Shown: positions 26,364-34,396 of the stretch, piece by piece
Numbering within the stretch: position 1 is the stretch's first letter
How the letters are laid out: each line of letters opens with the position of its first letter
From: Corallococcus coralloides DSM 2259
GTDB lineage: Bacteria > Myxococcota > Myxococcia > Myxococcales > Myxococcaceae
Direction of reading: 5' to 3'
Length of the DNA stretch: 64,000 nt
Assembly (NCBI RefSeq): GCF_000255295.1
Contig: NC_017030.1
Span: 8,592,328-8,656,327 of the forward strand
Position numbers and translations under genes: made by a program
Notes under the pieces: generated by a model
Database searches by the model: none
What the model saw: only the letters and a program-made list of their open reading frames with translations
Told to the model about the DNA's origin: nothing

Positions 26364-26488
26364 GGTTCGAATCTCCCTTTCCCCTGCTCAATGGGGGCAC
26401 CGCCTGGGAGTGGCTCGCTCGCTCCGTCGTTCTCTCGGGCGAGCGCTTCGATGATGCGGGGCCGGTACTGCTCAACCAGCTCCAGCAT
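26291..26488 (-). CDS. Truncated duplicate of the winged-helix ORF
   Basis: ATG 26488 follows the same GGGAG site. The first 18 codons (MLELVEQYRPRIIEALAR) repeat the neighbouring gene, then the frame passes into unrelated sequence and out-of-frame copy DNA, ending after 65 codons. It is best seen as a product of the 58-bp duplication; it may be translated but is unlikely to fold as the full protein. Confidence 0.35.
   Translation of the reverse strand: MLELVEQYRPRIIEALARENDGASEPLPGGAPIEQGKGRFEPCWSLLSSTDPSSSKHSPRPLRRG
26320..26377. repeat. 58-bp direct repeat, copy 1 (copy 2 at 26445-26502)
   Basis: The two copies match at 54 of 58 positions, separated by 125 bp start to start. Each contains the ribosome site and first codons of the winged-helix ORF on the minus strand. 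Confidence 0.85.
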
Positions 26489-26915
26489 GTTTCGAATCTC
26501 CCGTACCCGCGTAAATGCCTGCGGCTTTTGGGACTGGCTCACGTGCCCTGTCGTTTTCTCAGGAGCGGAACGGCTTGCCCGGCCTGGCGGGGGGGGCGGG
26601 AGTGGATCCCCCCCGGCTCGGATTTCCGGAGCCCGGCCTCTTCAAGGCTTGCTCGGCGGTCCCACACGCTCGAAAAATTCTCAGGAAAATTCGCACGCCC
26701 CAGCACGGATTGGCTCACAGCGGAGGCTTGATCCTAAGCACATCGACCGTCACGGCCCCGCCCACGCGCTCTGTGGAGTTTTGGGGCTCGCTAGGCGATG
26801 GAGCGTTGCCGAAACCCCGACTTGCCGAAACGACCGCATGAGAAGAAAGCGCGGAGACCTGCGCCCCCACTTCACCTGTTACGGTCGCCGCCGTCTTCTC
26901 GGAGGTTGCCCGCCG
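26489..26915. other. Intergenic region between replication and cargo modules (427 bp)
   Basis: It separates the leftward replication operon from the rightward cargo genes and should hold both promoters. It contains the end of the 58-bp repeat. The 10-mer TTGCCGAAAC occurs twice at 16-bp spacing (26806-26815, 26822-26831), about 90 bp before the DUF2381 start, a possible regulator site. No other gene was recognised. Confidence 0.5.
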
Positions 26916-27818
26916 GTGCCCCTGGTTCCTCGTCCGTTGCTGCTGCTGTCCCTGCTCCTGCTGAGAACGAACGTCACGGCTCAGGAGCCCTCACGAGGGC
27001 ATGAGTTGGTGCAGCGGCGCGTGGCGCTCCCTCAGGCCGCAACTGGCAATCCGGTGGAACTGCACATTGCTTCAGGCTCCCTCACCGCGCTGGAGTTCGA
27101 CTCCTCTGTGGACCGCGCGGGTGTGAAGCTTGGGGACGCCAAAGACAGCTTGGAACTGTTCGTGGTCAATGACCGGCTGGTCATGATCAAGCCCACGAGC
27201 GACGTGACAGCGGGTGAGCGCGTCCTGCTGACCGTGCCATTCGCGGACGGCATGTCGCCAGCGAGGGCCGTGTTTGCGCTCGTCACGAACGCCACGCAGG
27301 TGGATGTGCAGGTCCAGGTGTCCCGGTTGCCACGCTCGGCCGAGGCGGTACAGGCTGAGCTGGACGAGGTGCGCGCCGCGTGCGCGGGCAAGGATGCCGA
27401 ATTGGCTTCGCTTCGGGCACGAGGCGCGGCCACAGGGCCTTCGGGCATGATCTTGGCCGGGACGATGGGCTCTGAAGGCGTCCGGGCGAAAGAGCCCACG
27501 TTGCAGCCAATGAAGCTCACCGACGGGCTGAAGGCTGACCGTGTTACCGCCTTCCGCGGAACAGGGTGGGTCGCGCTCTCGCTGATGGTTGCGAATGAAG
27601 GGACGGCGCCCTGGACGCCCACGGAGGCCCGGCTGTCCCCAGGCCGTTCTCGCGCTGTCACGGTGACGATGAAAGAGCCATACGTCGTCCCAAAAGGGAT
27701 GGCACGGGTCGTGGTGGAATTCCGTGGCGAAGACTGGCCCGAAGGCAGCGAGCGTTGGGTGGAACTGCGCGACAGCACGGGAGAACGGCGCCTTCTCATC
27801 CCCTCCCTGGTGTTCTAG
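26916..27818 (+). CDS. DUF2381-family exported protein
   Basis: A 300-residue protein starting at GTG 26916, preceded by GGAGG; the open frame upstream is non-coding. A signal peptide (PLLLLSLLLLRTNVTAQ) is followed by a beta-sandwich-like region (VELHIASGSLTALEFDSSVDRAGVKLGDAKDSLELFVVNDRLVMIKPTSDV ... RVLLTVPFADG). A short coiled coil follows (AEAVQAELDEVRAACAGKDAELASLRAR), then a second beta domain. This is the pattern of DUF2381 (TIGR02268), a paralogous family confined to myxobacteria that is often encoded beside a Ser/Thr kinase, as here: the kinase ATG lies 12 bp after the stop. Confidence 0.82.
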   Translation: MPLVPRPLLLLSLLLLRTNVTAQEPSRGHELVQRRVALPQAATGNPVELHIASGSLTALEFDSSVDRAGVKLGDAKDSLELFVVNDRLVMIKPTSDVTAGERVLLTVPFADGMSPARAVFALVTNATQVDVQVQVSRLPRSAEAVQAELDEVRAACAGKDAELASLRARGAATGPSGMILAGTMGSEGVRAKEPTLQPMKLTDGLKADRVTAFRGTGWVALSLMVANEGTAPWTPTEARLSPGRSRAVTVTMKEPYVVPKGMARVVVEFRGEDWPEGSERWVELRDSTGERRLLIPSLVF

Positions 27819-27829
27819 AAGCGCGGGCC

Positions 27830-29659
27830 ATGCTGCTTTTCATTCCCGCCAGCTTGAAACCCGGGCAAATGGTGGATGGCTGGCGCGTAGTGAAGGCCCT
27901 GGGTTCAGGCGCCTTCGGCGCCGTCTACCTCGTGGAGAAGGAGGGCCAGCGTTTCGCGCTGAAGATGGCCATGCACCGCGCCAGCAGTGGAGATGCGGAG
28001 CAGTCGGACGCGCGCCTGATGCGGGAGATGGTCTGCCTCGCCCAGGTGAGCGGCCATCCCAACATCGTGCGCACGTACGCCCACGGCCGATGGAACGACG
28101 CGACACGGGGCTGGCTCTACGTCGTCGAGGACTACGTGGAGGGCTACACGCTGGGCGAGTGGATGGAGAAGACGCACCCCACGGCGCACGAGGTGGTGGC
28201 CCTCTTCGTCAAGCTCGCTTCCGCTCTGGCCCACGTGCACGCGCGGGGCGTCTTCCACCGTGACTTGAAGTTGAGCAACATCCTCGTGCGCGCTTCCGAC
28301 GGCGAGCCCTTCCTGTTGGACTTCGGCGTGGGCAGTTACGCGCAGGCGCCCGAATTGACGGACGCCCCCCTGCCGCCCGGCACCCGGCGCTACCGCTCCC
28401 CCGAGGCCTCGAAGTTCCTGCGCGAGCACGGCGAGGAGTCCGAAGCGCGCTATGAGTTCAAGGTCACGGATGACATCTACGCGCTGGGCATCTGCCTCTA
28501 CGATTTGCTGACGATTGCGCGCCCCTGGAGTGAATCTCCGGCCATGTTTCTGGGGGGCAGGTTGGAATTGCCCGCGCCGCATTCGCTCAACCCTCGGGTG
28601 CCGGCGGCTCTGGGCGCGGCCGTCCTCCATTTCGTTGCCCGAGCCCCCGAGAAGCGTGCCCCCACAGCGGAGGTGATGAAGCGCGAGTTGGCGGCACTGC
28701 TGCCCGAGGTGGGAGTCGCGTGGAGGGAGCCCTTCCACATCCCCAAAGCCCACGTTCAACTCGCCCCCGAAGCGCTGCCTCCCGCGCCGTCTCAGGACGA
28801 GCCCGCCCCTGCTGCCCGACGTGGACTCTCGAACACGCAAGGGGCCTTCGTGGTGGGGCTCGCCGTGCTCTTGGGCGGCCTCGTGCTCTGGCGCTTCACG
28901 ACGCCCTCGGAATCTCCTCCGGCTGCACAACGAGCGCCGGTAACCCCCTCCTCCGCACGGCAGGAGGCCCCAGCGACGAAGCAACCTGTTTCCCCTCTAG
29001 CGCCCGTCACGCAGCCCCCTGAAGTAGCCTCTCCCGTGTCCGCACCCGAGCCGAAGGAAAGTCCTCCCGTGAAGCGCGCTCCCTCGCCCCTCTCGTCGCC
29101 GCCCGAATCCTCCAGGAAGCCAAAGCCTCTGGCCGTTTCCCAGGGGTGGCCCCCGGCGGAGTGGGGGGGCTTTCTCAAGACGTGCGCGGGCCTGACCGCT
29201 GCCGCCGCCCTCCAGATGGGATGCCCGGGAGCCCAGGTGCGTCCTGAGTCCGCGGCATGCCCCGAGGCCGCGCGCAAGGCGATGTTCAACAAGAAGAAGG
29301 ACGGCGGTCTTGGGATGCAAAAGGAGGCCACTGTCCCCTTCTGGGTGGACGCGCGTCAGAAGGGCATGGGTGATCTTGGGGTCTACCGCGAGGGGCCCGT
29401 GACGGGCGAGGTGTATACCGACGAAGTGTCCGCACTCCCCAAGGGCACGCTGCTTTCCGGCTACCTGTGGACGGGGAACAAGGACCGGCTGCTGGCGCGC
29501 TACACCGAAGCCCGGCTTCCGAATGGCCAGAGGGTGCCGGTCTGCATCGAATTGGGGGATTCGTATGAACCCGGGTGGCCCACCAGCGACGAGTCCAAGC
29601 CGGGCGAGATCGTGACCCGCCGTAATTTGGCCGGCATCGCAGTCGAACGTTGGCGTTGA
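27830..29659 (+). CDS. Transmembrane Hanks-type Ser/Thr protein kinase
   Basis: A 609-residue kinase; ATG 27830, 11 bp after the DUF2381 gene. The kinase domain (about 16-290) is complete: Gly loop GSGAFGAVY (25-33), Lys45 (FALKMA), HRDLKLSN (Asp145, Lys147, Asn150), DFG (164-166), and the DDIYALGICLYDLL helix. A Pro/Ala-rich juxtamembrane stretch precedes one membrane segment (VVGLAVLLGGLVLW, about 339-353). A Pro/Ser-rich linker and an external domain of about 150 residues (WGGFLKTCAGLTAAAALQMGCPGAQ ...) follow. It should sense through the external domain, perhaps with the DUF2381 protein, and phosphorylate cytoplasmic targets. Confidence 0.93.
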   Translation: MLLFIPASLKPGQMVDGWRVVKALGSGAFGAVYLVEKEGQRFALKMAMHRASSGDAEQSDARLMREMVCLAQVSGHPNIVRTYAHGRWNDATRGWLYVVEDYVEGYTLGEWMEKTHPTAHEVVALFVKLASALAHVHARGVFHRDLKLSNILVRASDGEPFLLDFGVGSYAQAPELTDAPLPPGTRRYRSPEASKFLREHGEESEARYEFKVTDDIYALGICLYDLLTIARPWSESPAMFLGGRLELPAPHSLNPRVPAALGAAVLHFVARAPEKRAPTAEVMKRELAALLPEVGVAWREPFHIPKAHVQLAPEALPPAPSQDEPAPAARRGLSNTQGAFVVGLAVLLGGLVLWRFTTPSESPPAAQRAPVTPSSARQEAPATKQPVSPLAPVTQPPEVASPVSAPEPKESPPVKRAPSPLSSPPESSRKPKPLAVSQGWPPAEWGGFLKTCAGLTAAAALQMGCPGAQVRPESAACPEAARKAMFNKKKDGGLGMQKEATVPFWVDARQKGMGDLGVYREGPVTGEVYTDEVSALPKGTLLSGYLWTGNKDRLLARYTEARLPNGQRVPVCIELGDSYEPGWPTSDESKPGEIVTRRNLAGIAVERWR

Positions 29660-29835
29660 AGCTCCTGCCGAAAGTAACGCCTGTTTACGATTCGGCATCC
29701 GTCCTTCTCACTCGGAGTGAGAGGGATTCCGGGGAACGTTGAACCCGCCGCGTCGTTCCCCACGGGGGGCTGCGAGCCCTACCTTGCACATTCCTTCGCG
29801 CGAACTCCTCTCGCGCGGGTGCAAGGGGTATCCAC

Positions 29836-31095
29836 ATGGCCCATCCATCCAACCCGCCGCTCTCCAGCGGCGTCGTGCTCTTCACGCAGGGGGACACCTC
29901 CTACGAATTCTTCCGGGACCTGGGCGCGGGACGACTGGGAGAGCGCGTCCTGCTCGCCTTCGTCCGGACGCCCCAAGGGCTGGGCGACTGCGTGGTGCTC
30001 AAGTGCATTCCCCTGCCGCAAGGGGAAGAGCTGTCCGAAGGCTTCCTACTGACGCGGACGCGGTTGGAGGAGGAGGTGCTGCTCGCGCGCCACCTTCAGC
30101 ACCCGCGAATCGCGCGCGTCCATGGGCTGGTCGAAATGCCGCATGGGCTGTGCGTGGTGATGGAGAACTTGGAGGGGCTATCCCTCAACACGCTTCTGTC
30201 GGTGGCCCAGGCGCGCGGGCGCTACTTCTCCGAGTCCTTCATCCTCTACGTAGGTGCGGAGGTCTCGGCGGCGCTGGACTACGCGCACACGCGCACGGAT
30301 GAAGCGGGCCTGGCACTGGGCATCGTCAACCGCGACGTCAACCCGGGCCGCATCCGCCTGGGGCCACGCGGCGAGGTGCGGATGACGGACTTCGGCGTGG
30401 CCCTCTCCCGGTTAACGGGCCGCGTGGCGACGTCCTTCCCCCGGCCCCAAGGTGAAGTCCTCTATGCCGCGCCCGAAGCGTTGATGGGCGATGAGGTGGA
30501 TGCACGGACGGACCTCTTCTCCCTGGGGCTGACGCTGCTGGAGTTCGCCACGGGGCGGCACCTCTACGACCCGGGCCACCTGCTCGCGGATAGGGTGGAG
30601 GCGCGGTTGTCGCGGGAGGAGCGGGAGAAGGTGCTGGCGGCGTCGGTGGCGTCCCTAGGGCTGACGCTGCCGCCCTTCGCGGAGGACATCATCCGGTGTG
30701 CTATGTCCTACCGCTCCGTGGACGTGGAGCGCGCGGCGCAAGGGCTGTCCGTGCCGCTGCGCGACATCCTCCACACGCTGCTACGTCCCGAGCCCTCGGA
30801 GCGCTTCGCCACGGCATCGGAGCTGGAGGGGCTCTTGCGCGCGAGGCTGGCGCAGTTGCCGCCCTACTCAGAGGAGGACGCGGTGAGGGAGGTCCAGCAA
30901 GCCCTCGTGGAAGCGGAGAACCAGCTCTGGGACATCGACGTGCCGGACGATGAGGGCGGAATTGCCGTGCCCCTTCTCATCACCCCCAACCCGGACGAGA
31001 TTCCGACCGTGCCAGCGAATCGTGGGGAAGCACGGACGCGAGCCTCGACGACGCGCCATCCTGACGAGGTGACGACAGTGCCCAGGGGCATCTGA
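29836..31095 (+). CDS. Kinase-like protein with degenerate catalytic loop
   Basis: A 419-residue protein, ATG 29836. The kinase fold is recognisable: LGAGRLGERVLLA (Gly loop), Lys56 (VVLKCI), TDFGVA (Asp185) and RTDLFSLGLTLLEFATG. The catalytic loop, however, reads N165-R-D167-V-N169-P-G-R172 instead of HRDxKxxN: the Asp remains, but His, Lys and Asn are replaced. Activity is therefore doubtful and a scaffolding or pseudokinase role is plausible. There is no membrane segment. The C-terminus carries two DEIPTVP/DEVTTVP-type repeats that could be phospho-sites or FHA ligands. It lies 176 bp after the transmembrane kinase gene, with a small hairpin (CTCACT-CGG-AGTGAG) between. Confidence 0.85.
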   Translation: MAHPSNPPLSSGVVLFTQGDTSYEFFRDLGAGRLGERVLLAFVRTPQGLGDCVVLKCIPLPQGEELSEGFLLTRTRLEEEVLLARHLQHPRIARVHGLVEMPHGLCVVMENLEGLSLNTLLSVAQARGRYFSESFILYVGAEVSAALDYAHTRTDEAGLALGIVNRDVNPGRIRLGPRGEVRMTDFGVALSRLTGRVATSFPRPQGEVLYAAPEALMGDEVDARTDLFSLGLTLLEFATGRHLYDPGHLLADRVEARLSREEREKVLAASVASLGLTLPPFAEDIIRCAMSYRSVDVERAAQGLSVPLRDILHTLLRPEPSERFATASELEGLLRARLAQLPPYSEEDAVREVQQALVEAENQLWDIDVPDDEGGIAVPLLITPNPDEIPTVPANRGEARTRASTTRHPDEVTTVPRGI

Positions 31096-31301
31096 GCACA
31101 TGTTCTGAGTCCCTTTCTGCCTATACTCTGTCCGTCATACCGTCGACTGGTCGGAGGCAAAATGCACAAGAGCTTATTGAGCAACCTGACCCTGGTGTTC
31201 CCCCCATCTCAAACCAGGAGGCCGACTGGCTCTGGGAGGTTTCCGCTGTAAGAGAGCATATGAAGGCAAGTCAGCTGTACATGATTGCCCAGTGAGAGGA
31301 G

Positions 31302-32105
31302 GTGTTTTTTGGGGATTATCGATATGAGCCCGAATCCAAACGCTTCTATTTTTCACTTAGCACTTCAAGCGCTCGCGTTGAGAACCTCCATGTTGACTTG
31401 AGCAAGGCAATTGGCGACCAAGATAAGTTGTTCTTTGAGGCAGGAAAGAAGCACTTCCGTATCTGGACTGCCGTTAATGGAAAACCAACAGATGCTATTG
31501 ACTGGTTCACAGTGGAGAAGCTGCTGTTTGAGCATTGGCGAGGTGAAATTCAAATTCACGGCCTCACCAGTCATCGTGAGTTTTTGAAATTCCAACTACT
31601 GTATGTCGGGATCTCAAAGCAAGACGACAGTTTTAGTAGGCTTTTCCAGAATGGCCACGAAAAGCGCACGAAGATTCTTTCGAACGAAACACAGAAGAGG
31701 GCCGCTGCGCGGCTGACCGATGAACTATTCATCTTCTTTTTCGATGTGCAGCAGACGCACGTGAGGACAATTGAGGATGCCGATGATGTAGACAGGGTGT
31801 TTGAGGAGCCCTATGTGGACAAGGCTCGGCTGGTGGCGGATGCGGAAAAAGCCTTCGTGAAGATCCTCGACACTTCGTACAATACGATAAAGTACAAGCA
31901 GTATCCAAAGGGCGTTGATGGGCTCCATGGTGCTGGCTTGGATGCTTATGTTTACTGGATCGACGAAGATGTGGAGTTTACGACTTCAAGCGAAACAGTA
32001 CGAGGCGCGCATGTTGGCGATGGTATGAACCCCATGAGTGCTGATGTCATTCTGATTTCAGGGGACAAAGTCAGTCTCGTTAAGCCGGATACCGCTGAAG
32101 ACTGA
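31302..32105 (+). CDS. AT-rich cargo gene; possible GIY-YIG-like nuclease
   Basis: A 267-residue protein starting at GTG 31302 behind GAGGAG. Base composition is much richer in A+T than its neighbours and codon third positions are not G/C-biased, which points to recent acquisition. LLYVGISKQDDSFSRLFQNGHEKRTKIL (99-126) resembles the YVG...RL...H core of GIY-YIG-like domains in uncharacterised bacterial proteins. A conserved-looking C-terminal block is YKQYPKGVDGLHGAGLDAYVYWI. I do not recognise the whole family. Cargo position on an element and a possible nuclease motif are compatible with a defence role, which is inference. Confidence 0.75.
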   Translation: MFFGDYRYEPESKRFYFSLSTSSARVENLHVDLSKAIGDQDKLFFEAGKKHFRIWTAVNGKPTDAIDWFTVEKLLFEHWRGEIQIHGLTSHREFLKFQLLYVGISKQDDSFSRLFQNGHEKRTKILSNETQKRAAARLTDELFIFFFDVQQTHVRTIEDADDVDRVFEEPYVDKARLVADAEKAFVKILDTSYNTIKYKQYPKGVDGLHGAGLDAYVYWIDEDVEFTTSSETVRGAHVGDGMNPMSADVILISGDKVSLVKPDTAED

Positions 32106-32702
32106 CTGGTTGTTCAGGGGGGGGGCTCCCCTGTTGGCGCGCAGCTGGGGCCAATCATCATGGCCGCTATTCCCGTCCGCTCACGGCGCTGTGCCACCAC
32201 ACCCCATCCCCTGTTCTCAGGTACTCGGAGGGTTGGGTATTGTGAGTACTGAGACCACCAGATTGAAGTGAAGTGTGCCCCCAGTGTGCCCCTCCAGCGT
32301 GGATTGAAGGGGCACACCAGGGAACTCCCCGGAACAGCACGGGATGGCGTCCCGCGCGAAACCAGGGCGACAGGTGGGTAATCGCGCGTCCTGCGTGAGG
32401 TTTTCCTGCCGCCCTGACGAAGGTGACCTTCTCCATCGCCCGATAGTCACAACTCTAATCAAGGCTGAGACAGCGACTCGAACGCACCTCCACCTGCCTG
32501 AAATTCGACCGCTGTGTCATGGGGCGTCATAGCCACATTTAGCAATCCATCACGGAGGGGAACGAGGCGTGTCGACAACGGCCGTGACACAGAGGCATCC
32601 GTTAGCACGTGAAGCCCGCGCGTAGCCGACAAGGCGGGGCGGCCTTCAGCTTCCGATGCTCACCTATTGGCCGCTCACCGTGCAGGGAGGCGACGTGGCG
32701 AG
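32106..32702. other. Non-coding region with a degenerate element boundary (597 bp)
   Basis: No gene is seen. Bases 32272-32416 are a diverged copy of the element's right end (34908-35053): both contain GTGTGCCCCTCC, GGGATG, GGGTAA, GCGCGTCCTGC, a TTT-rich block and GCCCTG in the same order. The tRNA core that should follow is absent. A further short similarity (AAATTCGA-C-GCTGTGTCATG near 32500 against AAATTCGAGCGTTGCGTCATG near 34493) supports duplication or tandem integration. Confidence 0.6.
32272..32416. repeat. Degenerate copy of the element right end
   Basis: About 145 bp aligned to 34908-35053 with small gaps. The best-conserved blocks are CAGTGTGCCCCTCC and GCGCGTCCTGC. No 29-bp att core follows at 32417, so this end can no longer recombine at the core. 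Confidence 0.65.
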
Positions 32703-33887
32703 TCACCGAGCTATGGGGTCTCCGCCGTCATCCTCCTTCTCGGGGATGCCTCTCTTGGCTGCGAATTCTCTCATGGCCTCCGACAGCGGGCGTTCGAGTC
32801 GGAAGGCACCGAATCGAGCGATGAAGCTGGGCCAATGTTGAGTCAAAATGCCACGTCGCCTGTACGGTGGAGCGAGCCACATCCATTGCATTGCCCAGGC
32901 AGGCGACCAATTCGCATCTTCGCGCCAGCGAAAAGCGCACGCCCCTGTGATAGTCGCCCCCTCATCCGAAGCGAATAGGAAGCCAACGCACCGGTCGGGC
33001 CCATCCTTCTCATCAATGTCCCACTGGACAAAATCGAAGTGAAGTTCTCGCTTAAAGTGGAGGGCTCGGTCGTACATGGCTTTACGGAGCCAGCGCGGAG
33101 ACCGTGCATCCACTTGAACGATTCTGGCGGACGTACTCAGCGCTGCAAACCTCGGATTGGGCGAAGGCCTCTCCACTGCCAGCCAGTTGTTATGGTGCCG
33201 CCGATGCACGATGCCGTCTTCGCGGTCGCCGTTCACATAGGTTAGTTTGCAGTCCGGACATTCCATGGCAACCGGCTCGGGCTTCCGTGACGCGCGCCAC
33301 CTTGCCCCTTTCACATGGAGGGATACACATTTTCCCTCGGAATCCAGCAACGCTTCCATTCGGTAGCCATGGGGCGTGGTCGATGTTTCGCTCCTCACCG
33401 GCGCACCAGCGCCTGGAGCGTCGAGCCTTGCCTCGCTGCGACTTCGCTGTTTCTCGTAAAGGTGGACAGAGATCTCTGGGTCGGTCAAGTAGCGCTTGCC
33501 TTTGAGTTGCTGCTTTACACGCGCGACCAGTTCCGATGGATCGACATCGAAGCCCAACTCCTCAAGCCAGATAAGGAGCCCTGCCACATCGTGGGCGTGA
33601 AGCATCTGACTTCCGGAAAAGTTCTCCTGCGTCTTGTGTCGCGGCGCCGCGAAGGCGGTGCGGACGGGAAGTTCCAACGCGCGAGCGAGGTCGAAGGAGT
33701 TTACACCGTAGTGAACCAACCGGCTGTCCATGTCGCTTACCAGATCGTCGAGTTCGAAGCGGTGTACCCACTCCGCGTCGAACATAGCGGCAACGCGGCG
33801 CTTCGTGGCCGCAGCACTTGACGCGTACTCACGTGAGAGTTTGTGAGCATTCCAAAGCTGGTTGAGGAGCCCTCCGCTTATCTTCAT
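32703..33887 (-). CDS. GNAT-like acetyltransferase with Eco1/ESCO-like zinc finger
   Basis: A 394-residue protein. ATG 33887 follows GGAG; ATG 33902 is an in-frame alternative. The N-terminal half is helical with no recognised motif. In the C-terminal half, MECPDCKLTYVNGDREDGIVHRRHH (Cys210, Cys213, His228, His231) matches the C2H2 finger that precedes the acetyltransferase domain of eukaryotic cohesin acetyltransferases (Eco1/ESCO). It is followed by a GNAT-like module: GFLFASDEGATITGACAFRW and MQWMWLAPPYRRRGILTQHWPSFIARFG, where RRRGI is the acetyl-CoA-binding Arg/Gly loop. Product: probable protein acetyltransferase, target unknown. It is cargo of the element, opposite in direction to the kinase genes. 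Confidence 0.78.
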   Translation of the reverse strand: MKISGGLLNQLWNAHKLSREYASSAAATKRRVAAMFDAEWVHRFELDDLVSDMDSRLVHYGVNSFDLARALELPVRTAFAAPRHKTQENFSGSQMLHAHDVAGLLIWLEELGFDVDPSELVARVKQQLKGKRYLTDPEISVHLYEKQRSRSEARLDAPGAGAPVRSETSTTPHGYRMEALLDSEGKCVSLHVKGARWRASRKPEPVAMECPDCKLTYVNGDREDGIVHRRHHNNWLAVERPSPNPRFAALSTSARIVQVDARSPRWLRKAMYDRALHFKRELHFDFVQWDIDEKDGPDRCVGFLFASDEGATITGACAFRWREDANWSPAWAMQWMWLAPPYRRRGILTQHWPSFIARFGAFRLERPLSEAMREFAAKRGIPEKEDDGGDPIAR

Positions 33888-34030
33888 GGTGACCTGCTCC
33901 ATTCTTCGCCGCCACTACTGAGGGAAATCCTGCGGCGCAGTTGATTCCGTACTCAAGGAACGATGCAAACGAGGCCGGCATGGGCACGGAAAATTCCGAC
34001 CTCCGGGGGACACACACTCCAATTAGGCAA

Positions 34031-34396
34031 TCAGCCAGCAAGCCATGCCTGGAAAGCTCGCCACGACCACCCTCCTGCTGGAGTCGGAGGCGTTGGTGGA
34101 GTGGGTGGTGTTGGCGGAGTGGGTGGTGTTGGCGGAGTGGGTGGTGTTGGCGGTGTTGGCGGTGTTGGAGGAGTCGCCTGTCCGCGGATTGGATGACCTG
34201 GGCTCCACGCAACAGGCTGGCCGTATGTGTCAAGGCAGGTCTTCCCGTCGACCGGACCGAGCCAACGAACACCCTGGGCAGACCAAGCATGTCCATTTCT
34301 AATGAAGGCGACCCACCGCATGCCTGTATCGAAGATATGCTCACCACTCTTCATCCAACCAACAAGCTCGCTGTTCTTCGAAAAAAGTGGAGTCAT
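34031..34396 (-). CDS. Small protein with beta-strand repeats and a Pro-Thr-Pro tract
   Basis: A 121-residue protein; ATG 34396 follows GGAAGGGA (a GTG at 34420 is an alternative). Residues 1-65 show repeating strand pairs with aromatic and Gly turns (FSKNSELVGWMKSGEHIFDTGMRWVAFIRNGHAWSAQGVRWLGPVDGK), like beta-repeat proteins I have seen annotated as hypothetical. A tract of about ten Thr-Pro-Pro triplets follows (78-108) and then a short WSWRAFQAW tail. The tract is encoded by tandem 9/18-bp repeats prone to slippage. Confidence 0.6.
   Translation of the reverse strand: MTPLFSKNSELVGWMKSGEHIFDTGMRWVAFIRNGHAWSAQGVRWLGPVDGKTCLDTYGQPVAWSPGHPIRGQATPPTPPTPPTPPTPPTPPTPPTPPTPPTPPTPAGGWSWRAFQAWLAG
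34098..34176. repeat. Tandem 9/18-bp repeats encoding Thr-Pro-Pro
   Basis: Units GTGGTGTTGGCGGAGTGG repeat about three times, flanked by variants GGTGTTGGC; on the minus strand they encode TPPTPP. Length variation between strains is expected by slippage. Confidence 0.85.

Noticed and set aside
34098..34176. CRISPR-like array
   Set aside because: The repeats are contiguous 9/18-bp units without spacers and encode Thr-Pro-Pro; no cas genes are near.
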